Both the position numbers and the translations under genes were made by a program. 64,000 nucleotides of DNA from Rhodoligotrophos sp. CJ14 (GTDB lineage: Bacteria > Pseudomonadota > Alphaproteobacteria > Rhizobiales > Im1). The stretch lies in NCBI RefSeq assembly GCF_038811545.1, contig NZ_CP133319.1:868001-932000 (forward strand). Direction: 5' to 3'. A model generated the notes under the pieces. That model was not told where the DNA came from and did not search any database. It saw nothing but the letters and a program-made list of their open reading frames with translations. Below are positions 27,308 to 36,268 of this stretch, piece after piece (positions within the stretch are counted from its first letter, which is position 1; every line of letters starts with the position of its first letter).

Positions 27308-28117
27308 TCAAGAAGGCTGGCTGGATGGCTCTCGCGCCTGTTCGTGTTGCCGTGATGCCCTGTGGCCATGCAGGAAAACCGCGAGCCCGACCGCAAGAAC
27401 CACGAGCGCGCCCAAGGCCCAAGGGCTCTCCAATGTCGCGAGCACGGCCGTGATAAGCCCGCTCGCCGCAGTGGCAGCCCCCGTCCATATTTGCGGAATG
27501 CCGAATGGCGACTGAGCCGTTTGGGCATCCGGCGCCTGCGCTGCATGGATAGCCGCGAGAAACGCCTGGTGATAGCCGGCAATCAGCTCGGCCTTGTCAT
27601 TGATATTGATGATTGCGCGTGCGCCGACCGGGTCGTCCCTTGAGGAGTTGAAATAGTCGGTCAGCTTCTTTCCGGTGAACAGCCCCCGCGTCATGCCTTG
27701 AAAGAGGATGCGCGTTGCGACATCCAGATTGAGCGCGAGATCGGGATTATCGACGAGATCGACCCCAATGAGGTCCCCGATCCTCTTGTAGTTGTCGCGC
27801 CAGGTGATCTGAACGAAGCCGCGGCCGTAATAGACATGTCCATTCGCATCCGGCTTGCCATAGGGCCGGTTCTCGACAATCTTGCGTGCCTCCGCATCCG
27901 AGCTCGCAAATCCTTCCCGCACCGGCATGAATCGGCGGCCGGTTTCGTGATAGACCGTGGCCAGCATGTAAGCGAGATGCCGCTCATCCAGGTTTTCCGG
28001 GAAGGTCTCCCAGTGGCTCAGGATCGCTTGTAGCCCGGACATCTGGTCCTCGGCGAGGTGCTCCGAAAATGGCGCAGCACTCGCGCTGGCAAAGAAAATT
28101 TCTCTGTTGATGCTCAT
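27308..28117 (-). CDS. GH19/phage-lysin-like glycoside hydrolase with C-terminal membrane segment
   Basis: 269 residues. The catalytic domain (about 20-190) has the chitinase class I/phage endolysin features: HLAYMLATVYHETGRRF with likely catalytic Glu58, YYGRGFVQITWRDNY, and NPDLALNLDVATRILF. A linker follows, then a membrane span at about 225-248 (LGALVVLAVGLAVFLHG) and a short polar basic tail. There is no N-terminal signal peptide. A lysin with this C-terminal span could act on peptidoglycan as a tail-anchored protein, or be a domesticated phage gene. No holin or other phage gene is nearby. It lies downstream of the prkA-DUF444-SpoVR operon on the same strand but 196 bases away. Confidence 0.82.
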   Translation of the reverse strand: MSINREIFFASASAAPFSEHLAEDQMSGLQAILSHWETFPENLDERHLAYMLATVYHETGRRFMPVREGFASSDAEARKIVENRPYGKPDANGHVYYGRGFVQITWRDNYKRIGDLIGVDLVDNPDLALNLDVATRILFQGMTRGLFTGKKLTDYFNSSRDDPVGARAIININDKAELIAGYHQAFLAAIHAAQAPDAQTAQSPFGIPQIWTGAATAASGLITAVLATLESPWALGALVVLAVGLAVFLHGHRASRQHEQAREPSSQPS

Positions 28118-28313
28118 AGCCCTGCTCCGACAATCCCCCGATGATAGTTCAATCCGGCGGAGGTCGGTGCGGTGCGCTGCGACCAGACTTAAGGAGCGGT
28201 GGAGCGTTCCACAGGCATTGATACGATCCGTTCAGCTAGCCTGCCCGAGTGCACAGTGGCTGCCAAAACCATCCATTCTCGACAGGACATAGCCAAGTCG
28301 GCTCTTCACACGA

Positions 28314-29882
28314 TCAATCGCCGCTGCTGGAGCATTCGTAGAGCTTTGCTCCAGTTTCCGCGTCAATCCCGGTCATGCTGACATTATAACCCCAGAGATG
28401 GCGCACATGCCGCAGCGTGGCGTCGCGGTTGCCTTCTTCAAGCACGATCCCGTTCTTCACATTGTGCTGCAGGCGCAGATGACGATCACCCAACAGGTCC
28501 ACGTCCACCACCTGGATATCGATCTGATTGGTGCCGATGTCATATCGGCGCGACAAGGCTTGCCGTATCCTCTCATAGCCTCGTTCGTTATGGATTGACG
28601 CGACCTCGAGATAATCATTCCGCGCCTGATCGGTCAGCAGGAACAGCCTGAATTTGCGCATCAGGTTTGGGCTGAGATACTGCAGGATGAAGGATTCATC
28701 GCGGTGATTGGCCCAGGCATCGAGCAGCGTCTCGCGCCAGTTGCCGCTGCCCGCAATCTGAGGAAACCAGTCGCGATCCTCCGAGGTCGGATCCTCGCAG
28801 ATCCGCTGGATCTCCTGCATCAGCGCAAATCCCAGCGCATAAGGGTTGATGCCGGGAAAGCGCGGGTCATCGAAGGCCGGCTGGAAGACCACGTTGGAAT
28901 GGCTTTGCAGGATCTCCAGCATCGCACCCTCCGTGATCATGTCCTGGTCATAGAGCCTGTTCATGATGAAATAGTGCACGAAGGTGGCGCAGCCCTCGTT
29001 CATCACCTTGGTCTGCCGCTGCGGATAGAAATACTGCGCGACCACGCGGACGATCCGGAGAATTTCCCGTTGCCACGGCTCCAGAATGAGGCTGTTCTTT
29101 TCCAGGAAATAGAGGAGGTTCTCCTCGGGCAGCTTCAATGAGCGCCGGCGCTCGGAGCTATCTTTGGGGTCATCCGCGTCCCGAGCGTGGTTGTCGTTAT
29201 TGTCGTTGACCTGCGGCAGCGTCCGCCACAGATCGTTGAAGGTCTGCTCCTCATACTCCAACCGCTCGCGGGCCCGTTCGCGCTCCTTCTCGGTCGACAG
29301 CCGCGGCGGTCGGCGATAGCGGAAGACGCCCTGCTCCATCAGCGCATGCGCGGAGTCCAGAATAGCCTCGACCGCCGCTGTTCCGTACCGTTCCTCGCAT
29401 TTGGCGATATACCTCTTGGCGAACTCCATATAGCCGAGAATGGCGCTCGCATCGGTCCACTGCCGGAACAGGTAGTTGTTCTTGAAAAAATGATTGTGGC
29501 CGAACGCAGCATGGGCGGTCACCAGGGCCTGCATGGCCATGGTGTTTTCTTCCATGAGATAGGTGATGCAGGGATTGGAGTTGATCACCAGCTCGTAAGC
29601 AAGCCCACGATGGCCCTTGCGGTAGGCATGCTCCTCGAACACGAAACGCTTGCCGAAGGACCAGTGCTGGTACATCAGTGGCATCCCGACCGAGGAATAA
29701 GCATCCAGCATTTGCTCAGACGAAATGATTTCCATCTGATTGGGATAGACATCGAGCTTCAGCTCATCGAGCGCGATCCTCTCTATCGCATCATAGGCGC
29801 GCGACAGCAGCGCGAAGTTCCAGTCGGAACCGCTAAATAGGAGCTTTGAGACCGCGCGTTTTCCCATTCCGATCCTGCTCAA
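28314..29882 (-). CDS. SpoVR family protein (YcgB-like)
   Basis: 522 residues. Features typical of SpoVR/YcgB: NPCITYLMEENTMAMQALVTAHAAFGHNHFFKNN, MNEGCATFVHYFIMNRLYD and INPYALGFALMQEIQRIC. The His/Glu-rich blocks suggest a metal site, but the biochemical role is not established. The gene overlaps the DUF444 gene by four bases (ATGA) and is the last of the prkA-DUF444-SpoVR operon, an arrangement conserved across proteobacteria and tied to stationary-phase or nutrient stress. Confidence 0.95.
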   Translation of the reverse strand: MSRIGMGKRAVSKLLFSGSDWNFALLSRAYDAIERIALDELKLDVYPNQMEIISSEQMLDAYSSVGMPLMYQHWSFGKRFVFEEHAYRKGHRGLAYELVINSNPCITYLMEENTMAMQALVTAHAAFGHNHFFKNNYLFRQWTDASAILGYMEFAKRYIAKCEERYGTAAVEAILDSAHALMEQGVFRYRRPPRLSTEKERERARERLEYEEQTFNDLWRTLPQVNDNNDNHARDADDPKDSSERRRSLKLPEENLLYFLEKNSLILEPWQREILRIVRVVAQYFYPQRQTKVMNEGCATFVHYFIMNRLYDQDMITEGAMLEILQSHSNVVFQPAFDDPRFPGINPYALGFALMQEIQRICEDPTSEDRDWFPQIAGSGNWRETLLDAWANHRDESFILQYLSPNLMRKFRLFLLTDQARNDYLEVASIHNERGYERIRQALSRRYDIGTNQIDIQVVDVDLLGDRHLRLQHNVKNGIVLEEGNRDATLRHVRHLWGYNVSMTGIDAETGAKLYECSSSGD

Positions 29883-31189
29883 TTTCGCGCTTGCGCGTTT
29901 GGCTGCTTGGAGAAGAGCTTTCTGAAGACCGGATAGATGTCGGCCGGTCTCGCAATCCGGGTCATCTGAAAATTGGGCAGCTTGTCGCTGACTGTGCGAT
30001 AGGCGCGCCAGAGCGAGGTCCCATTATCGGTCGCCCCGAAGATCTCCGTCTCGCGCTCGTCTATAATCTCGACATAGGCGTAATATTGGCAAAGTCGCAT
30101 CACCTTGTTGTTGAGCAGCGCGGAACAACGCTCCGAATCCCCGGCGATATTGTCCCCGTCGGACGCCTGCGCGGCGTAGATGTTCCAATCCTGTGCCGGG
30201 TAGCGCTCCTCGATGATGCGCAGCATCTCTTCGAGCGCGGTGGACACCACCGTGCCGCCGCTCTGCTTGCTATAGAAGAAGGTGTTCTCATCCACCTCCC
30301 GTGCCTCATCCGTATGTCGGATGAACACGATGTCGATCCGGTCGTAGCGCCGCTTGAGAAAGAGATGCAGCAGCACGAAGAACCGCTTGGCGAGATCCTT
30401 CTCCCGCTCGCCCATGGAGCTTGAGACGTCCATGAGGCAGAACATCACCGCATTCGCATTGGGCAGTGGCTGTGCTTCGAACCGGTTGAACCGGATATCG
30501 AGGGGATCGACGAAAGGCACCAGCCGGCGTCGTCGTTCGAGCCTTTCGAGCTCCTGGCGCAGTGCCTCGATCTGCTGGCGTGTGGCGGCACTGCTCGGAC
30601 CTTCTTCGAGCTTGGCGATTTCTTCGGCCACCCGTTCGATTTCGTGCAGCGACGGCCGCCTGAGCGCAACCCGCCGCCCGAAGCTGTTGCGCATGGTGCG
30701 GCCGACATTGATGTTGGTGGGCGAGCCCACGGTCGAGTAGCCGGCCCGACGCGGCTTGTAGGCGACTGTCTCCTTGAGGCTCAACTTCACCATGTCTGGC
30801 AGCTCGAGATCCTCGAAGAAAAGATCGAGAACCTCCTCGCGTGACAGCACGAACTGGAAATCGTCCTCGCTCTGCCCCGTGCCGCCGGCCTTGCCCGATG
30901 CGCCACCGCCCCCGGGCTTGGGGATGCGGTCGCCCGGCGCGAATTCGCGATTGCCGGGCAACACATATTGTCGCTCGCCGCTATTGGGCGATGGCTGGAA
31001 GGTCGGTTCGCTCGTGCCCTTGGCGGGCATCGGCACGCTCTGCTCAGCGTCAATGTCCGCGATCTTGCCGGACTTGACCTGCTCCTTCACTGCGCGCTTG
31101 AGCTCTTCCCGGGCTCGCCTCAGGAAACGTCGCCGGTTGCCGAGGCTCTTGTCCTTCGGATTAAGGCGGCGATCTATGAAATTTGGCAT
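29879..31189 (-). CDS. DUF444 protein (YeaH/YhbH family)
   Basis: 436 residues from ATG 31189; a TTG two codons upstream is less likely. The N-terminus is very basic (RRLNPKDKSLGNRRRFLRRARE), then comes a Gly-rich linker, and the C-terminal half has a von Willebrand A-like metal site, CLMDVSSSMGEREKD (DxSxS), followed by VFIRHTDEAREVDE and SGGTVVSTALEEM. This is the usual partner of PrkA kinase, possibly its substrate or adaptor. It begins 24 bases after prkA and overlaps the SpoVR gene. Confidence 0.95.
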   Translation of the reverse strand: MPNFIDRRLNPKDKSLGNRRRFLRRAREELKRAVKEQVKSGKIADIDAEQSVPMPAKGTSEPTFQPSPNSGERQYVLPGNREFAPGDRIPKPGGGGASGKAGGTGQSEDDFQFVLSREEVLDLFFEDLELPDMVKLSLKETVAYKPRRAGYSTVGSPTNINVGRTMRNSFGRRVALRRPSLHEIERVAEEIAKLEEGPSSAATRQQIEALRQELERLERRRRLVPFVDPLDIRFNRFEAQPLPNANAVMFCLMDVSSSMGEREKDLAKRFFVLLHLFLKRRYDRIDIVFIRHTDEAREVDENTFFYSKQSGGTVVSTALEEMLRIIEERYPAQDWNIYAAQASDGDNIAGDSERCSALLNNKVMRLCQYYAYVEIIDERETEIFGATDNGTSLWRAYRTVSDKLPNFQMTRIARPADIYPVFRKLFSKQPNAQARN

Positions 31190-31213
31190 CGGCAAACCCG
31201 CTCGTCCGCATCA

Positions 31214-33166
31214 TTAACCCGCCTTGTTTACACGCATGTACCAGTCGACGAGCCGTCTCACCTGCCGTTCCGTATACCCGCGCTCGACCATACGATGGAC
31301 GAACTCAGCGTGTTGCTTCTCGGTGGCGCTATCCTTCTTCGAGCCGAAGCTGATCACCGGCAGAAGGTCTTCCACCTGGCCGAACATCCGCTTCTCGATC
31401 ACGTCCCTCAGCTTCTCATAGCTGGTCCAGGACGGGTTCCGGCCATTGTTCTTGGCGCGGGCCCGCAAGGTGAACTTGACCACCTCGTTGCGGAAGTCCT
31501 TCGGGTTGGCGATGCCCGCGGGCTTCTCTATTTGCGACAGTTCGCTGTCGAGAACTTCGCGATTGAGAATCTGCCCGGTGTCCGGGTCCTTGAAGTCCTG
31601 ATCCTCGAGCCACGCATCCGCATAGGCGATATAACGGTCGAACAGGTTCTGTCCGTATTCGCTATAGGATTCGAGATAGGCCTTCTGGATCTCGTGTCCG
31701 ATGAACTCGGCATAGCGCGATGCCAGTTCCGACTTGATGAAATCGAGATAGGCCGCCTCGGTCTCCTTCGGATACTGCTCCCGCTTGATCGCCTGTTCCA
31801 GGATATACATGAGGTGGACCGGATCGGCCGCGACCTCCTTGGTGTCATAGTTGAACGTCTCCGAGAGCACTTTGAAGGCAAAGCGCGTGCTCACCCCGGT
31901 CATGCCCTCGTCCACGCCCGCGGCATCCCGGTACTCCTGCACCGGCTTGGCCTTGGGGTCGGTGTCCTTCAGGTTCTCGCCGTCATAGACCCGCATCTTG
32001 GTGTAAAGCGGCGAGTTCTCATGGGGCGTGAGCCGGGTTGAAACTGTAAACCGACTGAGGATCTCGAGCACTTCCGGTGCGCATGGATTGTGGACGAGCT
32101 CACTCTCGCGCAACAGCTTCTCGTAGATCTTCTTCTCTTCCGTCACCCGCAGGCAATAGGGCACCTTGACCACGAGGATGCGATCGAGAAAGGCCTCGTT
32201 GTTCTTGTTGTTCTTGAACTGCAGCCATTCCGATTCGTTTGAATGGGCCACGACGATGCCCTGATAAGGGAAGGCGCCGAAATTCTCGGTCCCGTTGTAA
32301 TTGCCCTCCTGGGTTGCCGTGAGCAGAGGATGCAGCACCTTGATCGGCGCTTTGAACATCTCGACAAATTCCAAGAGACCTTGCGTGGTCCGGTTGAGCC
32401 CACCGCTATAGGAATAGGCATCAGGGTCCGCTTGGCTGAAATTCTCGAGCTGCCGGATATCGACCTTGCCCACCAGCGAGGAGACGTCCTGATTGTTCTC
32501 GTCGCCGGGTTCGGTCTTGGCGATGCCGATTTGCCGCAGCCGTGAAGGGGTCAACTTGACGACACTGAACTTGGAGATGTCGCCATTGATTTCGTCGAGC
32601 CGTTTGGTCGCCCAGGGTGAGATCAGCCCACTGAGCCGCCGCCGTGCGATGCCGTATTTGTCCTCCAGCAGATCCGCCATCCGATCCGGATGGAACAGGC
32701 CGAGCGGCGATTCGAAGATCGGGCTGATCTGTCCATTGATCATGAGGGTGTAGATGGGGCGCTGCTCCATCAGTTTCTTGAGCCGCTCAGCCAGCGACGA
32801 CTTGCCGCCCCCAACCGGTCCGAGCAGATACAGGATTTGCTTGCGCTCCTCTAGACCCTGCGCGGCATATCGGAAATATCCCACGATCCGCTCGATCGTG
32901 TCTTCCATGCCGTAGAAATCCGCGAAGGCCGGATAGATCTTGATGGTTCGATTGGCAAAGATGCGGCCGAGACGCTCGTCCTTGCTCGTATCGACGAGGG
33001 TCGGTTCCCCAATGGCATCCACCATGCGTTCAGCCGCCGTGGCATACATCGAGGGGTCATCGCGGCAGGCCAGCAGATACTCCTGCAGGCTCATCTCCTC
33101 CCGCGTTGCGCTCGTGTAGATCTCCGAAAAGAGATCAAAGACGTCGGACTCTCTCCTTTGCATCAT
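31214..33166 (-). CDS. prkA: PrkA-family AAA serine protein kinase (YeaG-like)
   Basis: 650 residues from ATG 33166 (ATG 33163 also possible; GAGAG is five bases upstream). Domains: an N-terminal PrkA AAA region with Walker A GPVGGGKS (116-123), and a C-terminal PrkA kinase-like domain. Segments such as FPYQGIVVAHSNESEWLQFKN and DGENLKDTDPKAKPVQEYRDAAGVDEGM are near-invariant in the family. E. coli YeaG is induced by nutrient and other stresses through RpoS; here a GGAAC-N16-CGTT promoter 64 bases upstream suggests control by the alphaproteobacterial sigma factor EcfG instead. It is the first gene of the operon. Confidence 0.96.
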   Translation of the reverse strand: MMQRRESDVFDLFSEIYTSATREEMSLQEYLLACRDDPSMYATAAERMVDAIGEPTLVDTSKDERLGRIFANRTIKIYPAFADFYGMEDTIERIVGYFRYAAQGLEERKQILYLLGPVGGGKSSLAERLKKLMEQRPIYTLMINGQISPIFESPLGLFHPDRMADLLEDKYGIARRRLSGLISPWATKRLDEINGDISKFSVVKLTPSRLRQIGIAKTEPGDENNQDVSSLVGKVDIRQLENFSQADPDAYSYSGGLNRTTQGLLEFVEMFKAPIKVLHPLLTATQEGNYNGTENFGAFPYQGIVVAHSNESEWLQFKNNKNNEAFLDRILVVKVPYCLRVTEEKKIYEKLLRESELVHNPCAPEVLEILSRFTVSTRLTPHENSPLYTKMRVYDGENLKDTDPKAKPVQEYRDAAGVDEGMTGVSTRFAFKVLSETFNYDTKEVAADPVHLMYILEQAIKREQYPKETEAAYLDFIKSELASRYAEFIGHEIQKAYLESYSEYGQNLFDRYIAYADAWLEDQDFKDPDTGQILNREVLDSELSQIEKPAGIANPKDFRNEVVKFTLRARAKNNGRNPSWTSYEKLRDVIEKRMFGQVEDLLPVISFGSKKDSATEKQHAEFVHRMVERGYTERQVRRLVDWYMRVNKAG

Positions 33167-33229
33167 GCTCTCTCGTGACAGGCGGGGTTGGGTCATCGGG
33201 ATCGCTGCCTGTCGGCTCCTGTTGGAGTG

Positions 33230-33254
33230 AACGGTTTCCCGCCGCCAAAGTTCC
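33230..33254 (-). promoter_or_regulatory. EcfG-type general stress promoter of the prkA operon
   Basis: Read on the minus strand, GGAAC (33254-33250), exactly 16 bases, then CGTT (33233-33230). This is the consensus for EcfG/SigT sigma factors of Alphaproteobacteria as I know it (GGAAC-N16-17-CGTT). The -10 element ends 64 bases before the prkA start, a reasonable leader length, and no other gene lies between. Confidence 0.75.
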
Positions 33255-34227
33255 TCGCATGCCCGGCGCTCTGCCGCAGATGAAAAACAGCCAATCTGCG
33301 TCGTTTGCCTTCACGCCGGCCCCTTCAGCACGTCCACCAACTCGGCCCTTCGGCAGTGGTGAGAAAGCCGCCTTGGAGGTCAGTTCAAGACCTCCCGGCA
33401 GTTCGCTAGATGGTTCAGATAGGGCCCCAGCCAACATACTCTGCCTCGCCCCTACGAACGTCCACTTTTCTAGTCGAGCCATCTTCATCACAAGTACAGA
33501 TCCGCAACACGCTGTTTTGCTCATCTGTATCCGTGGCCAGCAAGATTGCTGATGGCCTTTGGACCAGCTGCGCGACAGCGCAAAACTCACTTGCGTTTGA
33601 GACTACGACCTGATCTTGCCATCAAACCCCTTTCGAGGCTCTTACCGAAGTCTCCCTCGACACAATTCATGATGCCGGCATCCGCCGACGCAACGCGACC
33701 CTGGTCGACTGCATAATATTTGGGCTTAAATGGCTGCCCCGAGCACACGAGGGCCAAGAAGCGGCAATGGAATTTACCCAGCGAAAAGTCGCGCTTCACA
33801 GGATCCCCCGATCTCGAGGACCGTGCGCAACCGACACAGTCTAGATCAATTCTGAGCGATCAAGAATGCCGTCGATGCCAGATCACAGCCTGTTCACAGA
33901 AATTACTATACCGCAATGCAAGCACCCCACCAAGTTCGCTTTTCGCATCAATTATTTGAGAGCCGTTCCTGACTGAGGGCTGCGTAGGCAGCTTTCCGGA
34001 GGAGCCGAGCACGGCTTGCACCACGTCGCACAACAGTCACAAGACTGTTGCCGCCCTGCGGGCTGTGTTCTTGGAGACGATAATCGAGACAATCGGCGCA
34101 TGACGACCATCTTGACCCTCGCCTTCCCAGTATTTCCTCTTGAAGCTTGGTTCCGCATCCGGAATAGGCCTGAAAAGACCGTACGGAGCGCCGTCCCTCC
34201 GGCCGTTTCGTTTAATGGTCCACAATC
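33255..34227. other. Nearly 1 kb without a convincing gene
   Basis: Open frames here (for example 33135-33590 minus, 33720-33959 plus, 34016-34312 plus) lack ribosome binding sites, have odd Cys/Arg/Pro content and match nothing I recognise. Base composition is lower in GC than the neighbouring genes, especially at about 33590-33960. Apart from the prkA promoter at one edge and a perfect hairpin at 34031-34050 I see no feature. A small RNA or decayed sequence is possible. Confidence 0.55.
34031..34050. other. Perfect 8-bp stem-loop in the gene-free region
   Basis: CAACAGTC, loop ACAA, GACTGTTG; followed at once by a second small hairpin (CCGC-CCT-GCGG). There is no T run after it. It could be an operator, a processed RNA structure or part of an unannotated small RNA gene. 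Confidence 0.5.
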
Positions 34228-34252
34228 GGAACCCCCATTTTGCGCTGTTGTT
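34228..34252 (+). promoter_or_regulatory. Possible EcfG-like promoter ahead of the Gly-rich protein gene
   Basis: GGAAC at 34228-34232, 16 bases, then TGTT in place of CGTT. The start codon of the next gene is 29 bases downstream of it. One mismatch in a four-base -10 box makes this only a candidate. Confidence 0.35.
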
Positions 34253-34281
34253 CTCTTGGCATCATCGATAGGGAGAACCAG

Positions 34282-34764
34282 ATGCGAAGCTTTTATTTAC
34301 GTGCACCCCTGACGGCAGCGGCAATTCTCCTGGGCAGCACCACACTCTATGCCCAAGTGAGCTCGACCGGCGACACGACACCGGGAACGCCTCCGAGCGT
34401 CGCGGCAACCCCCGGGCAGACCGGCACCACCGGGGAGCAGGTCATTGGCCAGGCGACAACGCCGATGGGCAGCAATGCGGGCTCCTCCACAGAAGGATGC
34501 CAAGCCGGCCAACCCGGCTGCGAGGCGGATAACGAGCGCAGCGCGGAAGACAACGCTGGCGGCAGCAACAACACCGGCAACACGGGCGAGAACAACGGCA
34601 GCGCTGGCAATCCGGGCACTGGTGGCACTGGTGGAACCGGTGGTACGGGCGGGACTGGCGGAACCGGTGGCACGGGCGGTACCGGTGGCGGCTCTGGCAG
34701 CGGCAGTGCCGGCGGCGGCTCTGGCAGCGGCGGTGCCGGCGGCGGCTCCGGCAGCGGCAACTGA
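34282..34764 (+). CDS. Secreted Gly/Thr/Ser-rich low-complexity protein
   Basis: 160 residues from ATG 34282, five bases after GGGAGAA; the frame's earlier start at 34240 is not supported. A signal peptide covers residues 1-24 (cleavage after LYA or YAQ). The mature part is Thr/Gly/Pro-rich with one cysteine pair (EGCQAGQPGC), then an Asn/Gly stretch and, from about residue 113, perfect GGT triplet repeats followed by GGGSGSG/A units. It is probably exported and disordered: a cell-wall, matrix or surface protein. No family recognised. The next gene encodes a likely outer-membrane barrel. Confidence 0.72.
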   Translation: MRSFYLRAPLTAAAILLGSTTLYAQVSSTGDTTPGTPPSVAATPGQTGTTGEQVIGQATTPMGSNAGSSTEGCQAGQPGCEADNERSAEDNAGGSNNTGNTGENNGSAGNPGTGGTGGTGGTGGTGGTGGTGGTGGGSGSGSAGGGSGSGGAGGGSGSGN

Positions 34765-34784
34765 CCGCTTTATCTCACACGCCA

Positions 34785-34814
34785 GGCAAGAGCGGACCAA
34801 GGTCCGGTCTTGCC
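34785..34814 (+). terminator. Strong hairpin after the Gly-rich protein gene
   Basis: A 14-base stem with one mismatch and a two-base loop (arms GGCAAGAGCGGACC and GGTCCGGTCTTGCC) starts 20 bases after the stop codon. There is no T tract, but the stability suggests transcription termination or 3'-end protection of the Gly-rich protein message. Confidence 0.6.
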
Positions 34815-34901
34815 TACCCTAAATCGTGATTTGCACAACTGCCCCCACCTCTTCATAGATGCCGGCCAGATCGTGATATCGAGCACTGGGGTAAGGCTGT
34901 C

Positions 34902-36038
34902 GTGGCGCACGATCCCGCCCATATTCGCACCCGGCACATTGTTGTTTCGGCATTGCTCCTCGCAGGGATTATGTCTGACGCCCGAGCGCAAGAGCGCGAC
35001 CCTGGAAGTTGGGTGGTCCTCCGGGAGGAGGATGGTTTGGCCCAAGGTGCAGCGCCCTGCGAGTCGGCCCCCCCGCCAGATCCCGCGCAGCACACCGTAA
35101 GCCTCTGCCAGAGCGATGCGCCTCCTGTTTCCGGATTGAAATTCCGTGTCGACCTCCTGCCGGAGATCAATGCGAGCTTGGCTGAGCAGCGTCGGCGCGA
35201 GGCGATGTATGACGCACGTCGCCGCGCCGCGGCTGCCCGCATGATCCGCCAGCCGATCTTGAGCGCAAATGCGGATATGCCTTTCACATACAGCTTCTCC
35301 GCAAGCGAAGAGGGCTCGGACAATCGCTACTCCCGCGACCAGATAGAGGCGCGCGGGAACGTTTCCGTTGCGGGCTACATGGTGGAAGCAAGCCTTGCGG
35401 AAAGCTCCTATGCCACCATCTCGGGCTCGAACCGCTCCTCGAAGCTCCGCGTGGAGGCCCCCTTTACGCTCGGCCCGATCCGCCTGACGACTGGGGTTGG
35501 CACTTACTCCGTCCGCGACACAACGGCCGGCGCGGCAGCACGGCGTATTGGCCACGGGATTGATCTAAAGATGGCGGCGAGCATCGCCGACAATGTCGAT
35601 GGCGAACTCAGCGGGAAAGTGGAACGGGTAAAGAACGGTGCCACGACCATCAACTCCATCGCCTCGGGCACCCTCCATTATCGCTTCGGTGTCGGCGAAT
35701 GGCAGGGACGACTATCCCCAGGCGTGGATGTCAGCCAGTCGAGTGGCCCGAGCACCCCAGCCAGCATGGCCGTCCGGCTTGGTGTTGCCATGACCCGCGG
35801 CCCCCAGAATCTCGAGCTGAGCCAACGGCTCTATCGTCAGCAGATCGCCGGAACAGGCATTGTCGGCGAGGATCATCAGACCGCGGTCAATTACCGCTAT
35901 ACTTGGCCCCGCTCATCGATAGGCCTGCGCGGCTCCCATACCACCAATATCAATGATGAGAGCGGGCGCTCGGAGAACTGGCAGCTCGGAGCGGTATGGA
36001 CCCTCAAGCTCGACGCGCTCGCTGATTACCTCCAGTAA
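34902..36038 (+). CDS. Predicted outer-membrane beta-barrel protein, unknown function
   Basis: 378 residues from GTG 34902, which follows AAGG by six bases. A signal peptide spans about residues 12-30 (VVSALLLAGIMSDARAQ). A charged, Arg-rich region (QRRREAMYDARRRAAAARM, about 95-113) precedes a C-terminal half of alternating polar/hydrophobic strands separated by Gly/Asn/Ser turns (for example SVAGYMVEASLAES, GSGTLHYRFGV-like strands, WQLGAVWTLKLDALADYL at the end), typical of an outer-membrane barrel of about 10-12 strands. No family name can be given. It follows the secreted Gly-rich protein gene on the same strand. Confidence 0.68.
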   Translation: MAHDPAHIRTRHIVVSALLLAGIMSDARAQERDPGSWVVLREEDGLAQGAAPCESAPPPDPAQHTVSLCQSDAPPVSGLKFRVDLLPEINASLAEQRRREAMYDARRRAAAARMIRQPILSANADMPFTYSFSASEEGSDNRYSRDQIEARGNVSVAGYMVEASLAESSYATISGSNRSSKLRVEAPFTLGPIRLTTGVGTYSVRDTTAGAAARRIGHGIDLKMAASIADNVDGELSGKVERVKNGATTINSIASGTLHYRFGVGEWQGRLSPGVDVSQSSGPSTPASMAVRLGVAMTRGPQNLELSQRLYRQQIAGTGIVGEDHQTAVNYRYTWPRSSIGLRGSHTTNINDESGRSENWQLGAVWTLKLDALADYLQ

Positions 36039-36268
36039 CGAATTGCACCGAAAGCTCAGCCGGCAGAGCAGAATTTCTGCTGATGATCATGCGCGCCGGG
36101 TGCCCCCCGTCCGAGCCCCCTCTCCTGCTCTATATAGTTGCACAGATCCCAATTTATACACTTTTTAATTGCAGAAAGGACACAAAAAGTTAAGGTTGAA
36201 GCACTGCGGAGCCGCGATTCGACTGCTGGCGCCTTGCGGTTGTTGGGTGACTGCGGAGGGAGTGGGAC

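Noticed and set aside
27308-28117. Remnant prophage around the GH19 lysin-like gene
   Set aside because: No other phage gene, no holin and no attachment repeats flank it.
33135-33590. Minus-strand frame of 151 codons overlapping the prkA start
   Set aside because: It overlaps prkA and its promoter in another frame, has no start signal and no recognisable sequence.
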